DNA from: Punctularia strigosozonata HHB-11173 SS5
Taxonomy: Eukaryota; Basidiomycota; Agaricomycetes; Corticiales; Punctulariaceae
NCBI RefSeq assembly: GCF_000264995.1
Contig: NW_006767435.1
Location: forward strand, 1,299,523-1,363,522
Reading direction: 5' to 3'
Length of the DNA stretch: 64,000 nt
The position numbers and the translations under genes are program-made. The notes beneath the pieces are model-generated. The model did not search any database, was not told where the DNA came from, and was given only the letters and a program-made list of their open reading frames with translations. The number at the start of each line of letters is the position of its first letter. Position 1 is the first letter of the stretch. Shown piece by piece: positions 60,414 to 64,000 of this stretch.

Positions 60414-63400
60414 ATGGACCACGCCCCGCCCGTGCTCTTCGACGAGCTCGAGCCCGGCCGTCCCTGGTCGCCCGCCCGACGCCCGACGCTCAACACCACC
60501 GCCGCCCCCTCCCTCTCCGCCGCACTCAGCTCCCCCGGCGCCCTCGACCTCAGCCCCCAGGGCCCGCCCTCCCACCAGGCCCACTGGCCGCAGTCCCTCC
60601 CCGCCACCTCGCCCCTCCAGGCCCTCCCCGGCCCGTTCTACCCTCTCCACCCTCATCAGACCGGCGGCCCTCACCATCGCGCCAGCCCGCCCCCGCAGCA
60701 CCCCGACGACTGGGGCCACATCTTCTCCGCCCCGCTCGACCCCGCGATGTTCCAGGCGCTCGCCGCGAGCGGTGTGATTCCAGGCGGAGGAGGAGGAGGA
60801 GGAGGAGGAGGGGTAACAACACCCTCGTCCCTTCCCGCCGGTGCTGCGCGCCATCGCCCCCACCCCAACGGCCCGCACCCGCACCAACACCAACAACACC
60901 ATCCCGCATATCAGCAGCAACAGCACAACCCGGCGTGGCCGGCTCAGCCGTATCCGTCGTCGTACGCGATGCAGCAGAACATGAGCGCCCCGTCGGGCGG
61001 GCCGTACAGGGTCCGCAAGGGCTCGGTCGGCATGGCCGCCGCCGCCGCCGCCCAGCCGTACGCGCGCCACGCGAGCCGCCGGTCGGACGGGAACATCGTC
61101 GGCCCCGATCTGCTGGGAAACGTCGTCGTCGTCGGCTCGCCGTACGCGGACCACAACAACCACAACGGCGGCGGTGGCTTTGGACCGCACTCCCGGCGCT
61201 CCTCGTCCGGGGACGATGGAGGCGGCGGCGGGTTTCATCCCGGCTCGGTGCCGGGGAGCTTCGACCACTATCGGGGTACCGGCGGCGGCGATCGGCCGCC
61301 GGCGGGCGTGCACCCGAGTTTGTGGATGTCGCCCGCGTCGTCCGCGAGCCCGAGCCTCGCGGCGTCGCCCGTCACGGGGCCTTACGGATCCGTGAACGCG
61401 CTCATGATGTCGCAGCAGCAGCAGCAGCCACGCTCGCACTCGGACGGGAACGGCAACACGCCAACACACAACGGCGCTGGCGGTGCGTCCTCTCCCGTCG
61501 CTTCTTCTTTACGCGGCGGTCGTCATGCTCAGAGCGGATCGTCGAACGGCGCCGCTGCTACTACAGACTCCACGTCGTCCAGCTACCCCGTCACGCCGAT
61601 CGACCCGAAGCAGTCGCCGCTCTTTCCCGACGTGTCCGCGGACGCGCTGCTCGGCGCCGGCGGCGGCGGCGGCTTGCTGCTCGGCGCGGGCGGATCGCCG
61701 CCGGAGTTGCTGCAGGAGATCTCGGACGCGGATCTGGAGGGGATCGATCCGGAGCAGCTGGCGCAGGACGATCCGGCGACGGCGCAGGCGCTCAAGATGT
61801 ACCGCGCGGGGATGACGCCGCAGATGGATAATTTGACGTGGAGGATGAAGGCGCTCGCGCTGAAGAGGAAGAAGGAGGACGAGGTGAAGATGATGGCGTA
61901 TATCGCGGAGGGTGGGGTGGGAGGAGGAGCGGGGGGTGGGGAGGGAGAGAAGCAGCAGCAGCAGCAGCAGCAGCAGGCGGATGGGGAGGAGAAGGAGGAA
62001 GTGCAGGTGAAGACGGAGTCGGAGGGGTCGGACGGTGCTAGGGGCCGGACGATGAGCAAGGGCAAGGGCAAAGTGAGCATCGTCGGCTTTGATGGCAAGA
62101 ACCAGGACGGGGATGACGACGTGTGCGTATCTTTTTCCTATCGTTTTTTTACCTTTTTTTGCCTCGATTATTTGCGCCATCGTTTCTGACTGACGGCCGA
62201 TTGTATGCGTCGATAGCGAGGACAGGATGGACTGGAGGACGATCAGCCGCTCGCGTTCGCGCGTGCCGATGGACTGGAAGTCGTCCTCGCGCTCGCGCTC
62301 GCGCGCTCCCGGCGCCAAAATGTTCGACGAGCCCGGCACTTTCCACTTCCCGACCGACGGCGAGGCGACGGTCAAGATCGAGGAGACGCAGTTCCAGTTC
62401 CCGCTCCTGGACGGCGGCGACGCGGGCACGTCGCCGCCCGCGATCCCTATCGGCCGACGGAGCCCGGCCCACACGCTCTCCCTCCACGGCGACCTGCACA
62501 CCGTGTACGAGGGCGGAGAGAGCCTGCACGACATCGTCGGCCCGTCGCCGCACCAGCAGCACCAGCAGCACCCGCAGCAGCAACACCACCACGCCCGCTT
62601 CTCGCAGCCGTACGTCGGCAGCTTGCCCACCTACGGCACGCACTTTGGCGCGCACCCGTCGTCGCTGCCCGCGCACGGCTTCCACGGCCCGCTCCGGATG
62701 CCCGCGCACGCGCACCACGTGAACGTGAAGATGGAGCCGGCGGCGCTGGCGTTCCCGCGCCACGTGCGCAAGACGAGCTTTGACCATACCGTCGCGCGCG
62801 AGGGCATCTTCCAGGGCGTGACGGGCAGGCACCAGGTCGACGGGAAGCCGCGGTCGCCGGATAGCTTGGTGGGCACGAAGCGACCCGCGGACGCGCCGCA
62901 TGCGGAGAGCATGCTGCGCGGCGATCTGCCGGAGATGACGATCGACACGAACGTGCCGAGCGAGCATCAGCATCAACAGCAGCACCAGCAGCAGCAGCAG
63001 CAGCAGGAGAGGCAGAGCCCGTTCCCGAGCTCGTCGTTCAATTTTTCGTTTCCGACCCCGGAGAGTTATGCGTATGGGCTCGCGGTCGGTGGTGGTGGTG
63101 GAGGAGGGGGGGAGGCCTCGCCGCAGACGGATTTCAGCTCGATGTTGCCGACGCCGGAGGATGGAAGGCCGGGCGCGGGCGCGATGCTGTCGCACTCGTT
63201 GCCGTATTCGCCGCTGAGCGGGTCGCCGCGGATCGCGCACGACGGGCTGTCGGTCGCGGCGGCGAACGCGTCGGCGGTGATCGGCGACAATTACGCGTCG
63301 CTCGGGTCGGTGGAGGATTACCAGCAGATGATGAACTTTGTTTATCCGTACGGAGGAGGTGGGGGAGGGGGAGGGGAGCCGCCGTATACGCACGTGGATC

Positions 63401-63966
63401 CGACGCAGATATTGACGCATGCGAGTTTTCATGCGAGCCCGGGGAGCGACGGGTGGGGTCCGAGCGTCGCGTCGAGCGCGACGGCGAGTCCGGAGCCGTA
63501 TACGAGTAACGGGTCGACGCCGCCGTCGGCGGCGGAGGGGTCGTCGTCTGCGAACGTGTCGCGCAATAATTCGAGCCGGAGGGTCGCGCCGGCGAGGCAC
63601 TCGGAAGGGGGAGGGGGAGGGGGAGGGGGGCCGGCGAGGGGCGGCGCGACGAGGAAGAAGTCGGCGCCGACGGTGAGCTTGAACGGGTCGAGCGAGCTGA
63701 GGAGTTCGACGAGTACGCCGGATTATGCGACGGCGAGGGGAGGGGGCGGGGGTGGGAGCGGGGGTGGGGGCGCGGGCGGGAGTAAAGGGGGCGAGGACGA
63801 GCCGCCGCCGACGGTGTGTACGAATTGTCAGACGACGAATACGCCGCTGTGGAGGCGGGATCCGTCTGGTCAGCCGCTGTGTAAGTGGATCCAGCGGCTG
63901 ATTTACTTTCATCGTGATGCTCATTTTTTCGATCGCGTTGCAGGTAACGCATGTGGTCTGTTCTAT
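60414..63966 (+). CDS. AreA/NIT2-like nitrogen-regulatory GATA factor, 3' end outside the window
   Basis: Exons 60414-62122, 62217-63880 and 63944-63966 are read; the next acceptor (CCAATCCAG) is the last sequence of the window, so the gene is partial. Residues about 429-486 hold the AreA-type N-terminal motif: LLQEISDADLEGIDPEQLAQ, then DDPATAQALKMYR and DNLTWRMKALALKRKKEDE. The GATA finger starts at about residue 1104: CTNCQTTNTPLWRRDPSGQP then LCNACGLFY, a C-x2-C-x17-C-x2-C finger. The TGT codon of its third Cys is split by an intron (T|GT). The remainder is low-complexity with Gly, Gln, Ser, Pro and His runs. This class activates genes for use of poor nitrogen sources and is restrained by Nmr-type partners. 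The ATG at 60414 is the first in the frame that leads into the protein. Confidence 0.88.
60783..60815 (+). repeat. GGA triplet repeat coding poly-Gly
   Basis: A run of GGA/GGC triplets inside exon 1 of the GATA factor encodes about ten glycines in a row. It is a microsatellite that could vary in length between strains. Confidence 0.75.
61949..61978 (+). repeat. CAG repeat coding poly-Gln
   Basis: About nine CAG triplets in a row encode glutamines directly after the AreA-type N-terminal motif of the GATA factor. A shorter CAG run lies near 61411-61428 and a mixed CAG/CAT run near 62950-63010, both in the same gene. Confidence 0.75.
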
Positions 63967-64000
63967 GTAAGTTTTTTCATCTCGCCGGCGCCCAATCCAG

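Noticed and set aside
59967-61469. 500-codon open frame on the minus strand over the GATA upstream region and exon 1
   Set aside because: It is antisense to a real, domain-bearing exon in very GC-rich DNA where stop codons are rare; its translation is Arg/Gly/Ala-rich with no domain.
62149-63924. 591-codon minus-strand open frame
   Set aside because: It lies antisense to GATA exon 2 and translates to Arg/Pro repeats, the mirror of the coding strand's simple repeats.
1-64000. Transposons, LTR or viral elements, CRISPR arrays
   Set aside because: No terminal repeats, transposase, reverse transcriptase, capsid motifs or regularly spaced repeats were recognised on either strand.

Overview
The window is nuclear DNA from a filamentous basidiomycete (most likely an Agaricomycete). 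Genes are spliced, with many GT-AG introns of about 45-75 nt. The gene set is typically fungal: DASH Spc34, Ski3, Sfm1, Med27, an AreA-type GATA factor, a DOCK/Dck1 exchange factor, a basidiomycete-type BTB protein and a basidiomycete GH63-like hydrolase. I see no tRNA, rRNA, CRISPR, intact transposon or viral element. Exon positions come from reading splice sites and checking that the reading frame closes. Where a frame did not close I say so.

Left part (1-23,986). A 3.3-kb stretch without a recognisable gene is followed by a minus-strand gene of unknown function (3,324-4,941). Next are a decayed copy of the start of an F-box gene (5,041-5,156), a possibly broken minus-strand gene (5,233-5,745), a HerA/FtsK-like P-loop ATPase (5,892-8,318) and the intact F-box gene (8,675-10,612). 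The large DOCK-family Rho/Rac exchange factor (11,833-19,259) comes next, then a divergent pair: Mediator subunit Med27 (minus) and the kinetochore DASH subunit Spc34 (plus), 140 bp apart.

Middle (23,987-45,597). A gene-poor 3.5 kb leads to a C2H2 zinc-finger gene. It is followed by the divergent pair WDR83/MORG1 (minus) and Ski3 (plus), the exosome-associated TPR scaffold. A LETM1-domain mitochondrial protein (minus) is divergent from a small unknown protein (plus). That protein converges on Sfm1 (minus), the SPOUT-fold arginine methyltransferase for ribosomal protein uS3. A large GH63-like glycosidase (minus) closes this block.

Right part (46,227-64,000). Four tightly spaced plus-strand genes follow: a Rap1-like BRCT protein with three Myb-type repeats, a BTB/POZ protein, a taspase/asparaginase-type Ntn hydrolase and signal peptide peptidase. 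A Gfo/Idh/MocA oxidoreductase (minus) converges on them. A 3.7-kb GC-rich non-coding stretch precedes an AreA-like nitrogen-regulatory GATA factor that runs off the right edge in the middle of its zinc-finger region.

The genes do not form one pathway. They are mostly housekeeping functions (transcription, chromosome segregation, RNA decay, translation, mitochondria, glycan and protein processing). The points most worth following up are the tandem Myb exons of the Rap1-like gene, a 10-nt microexon in Sfm1, the ATPase with its added C-terminal domain lying between two copies of an F-box gene start, and two GC-AG introns with the same donor sequence.
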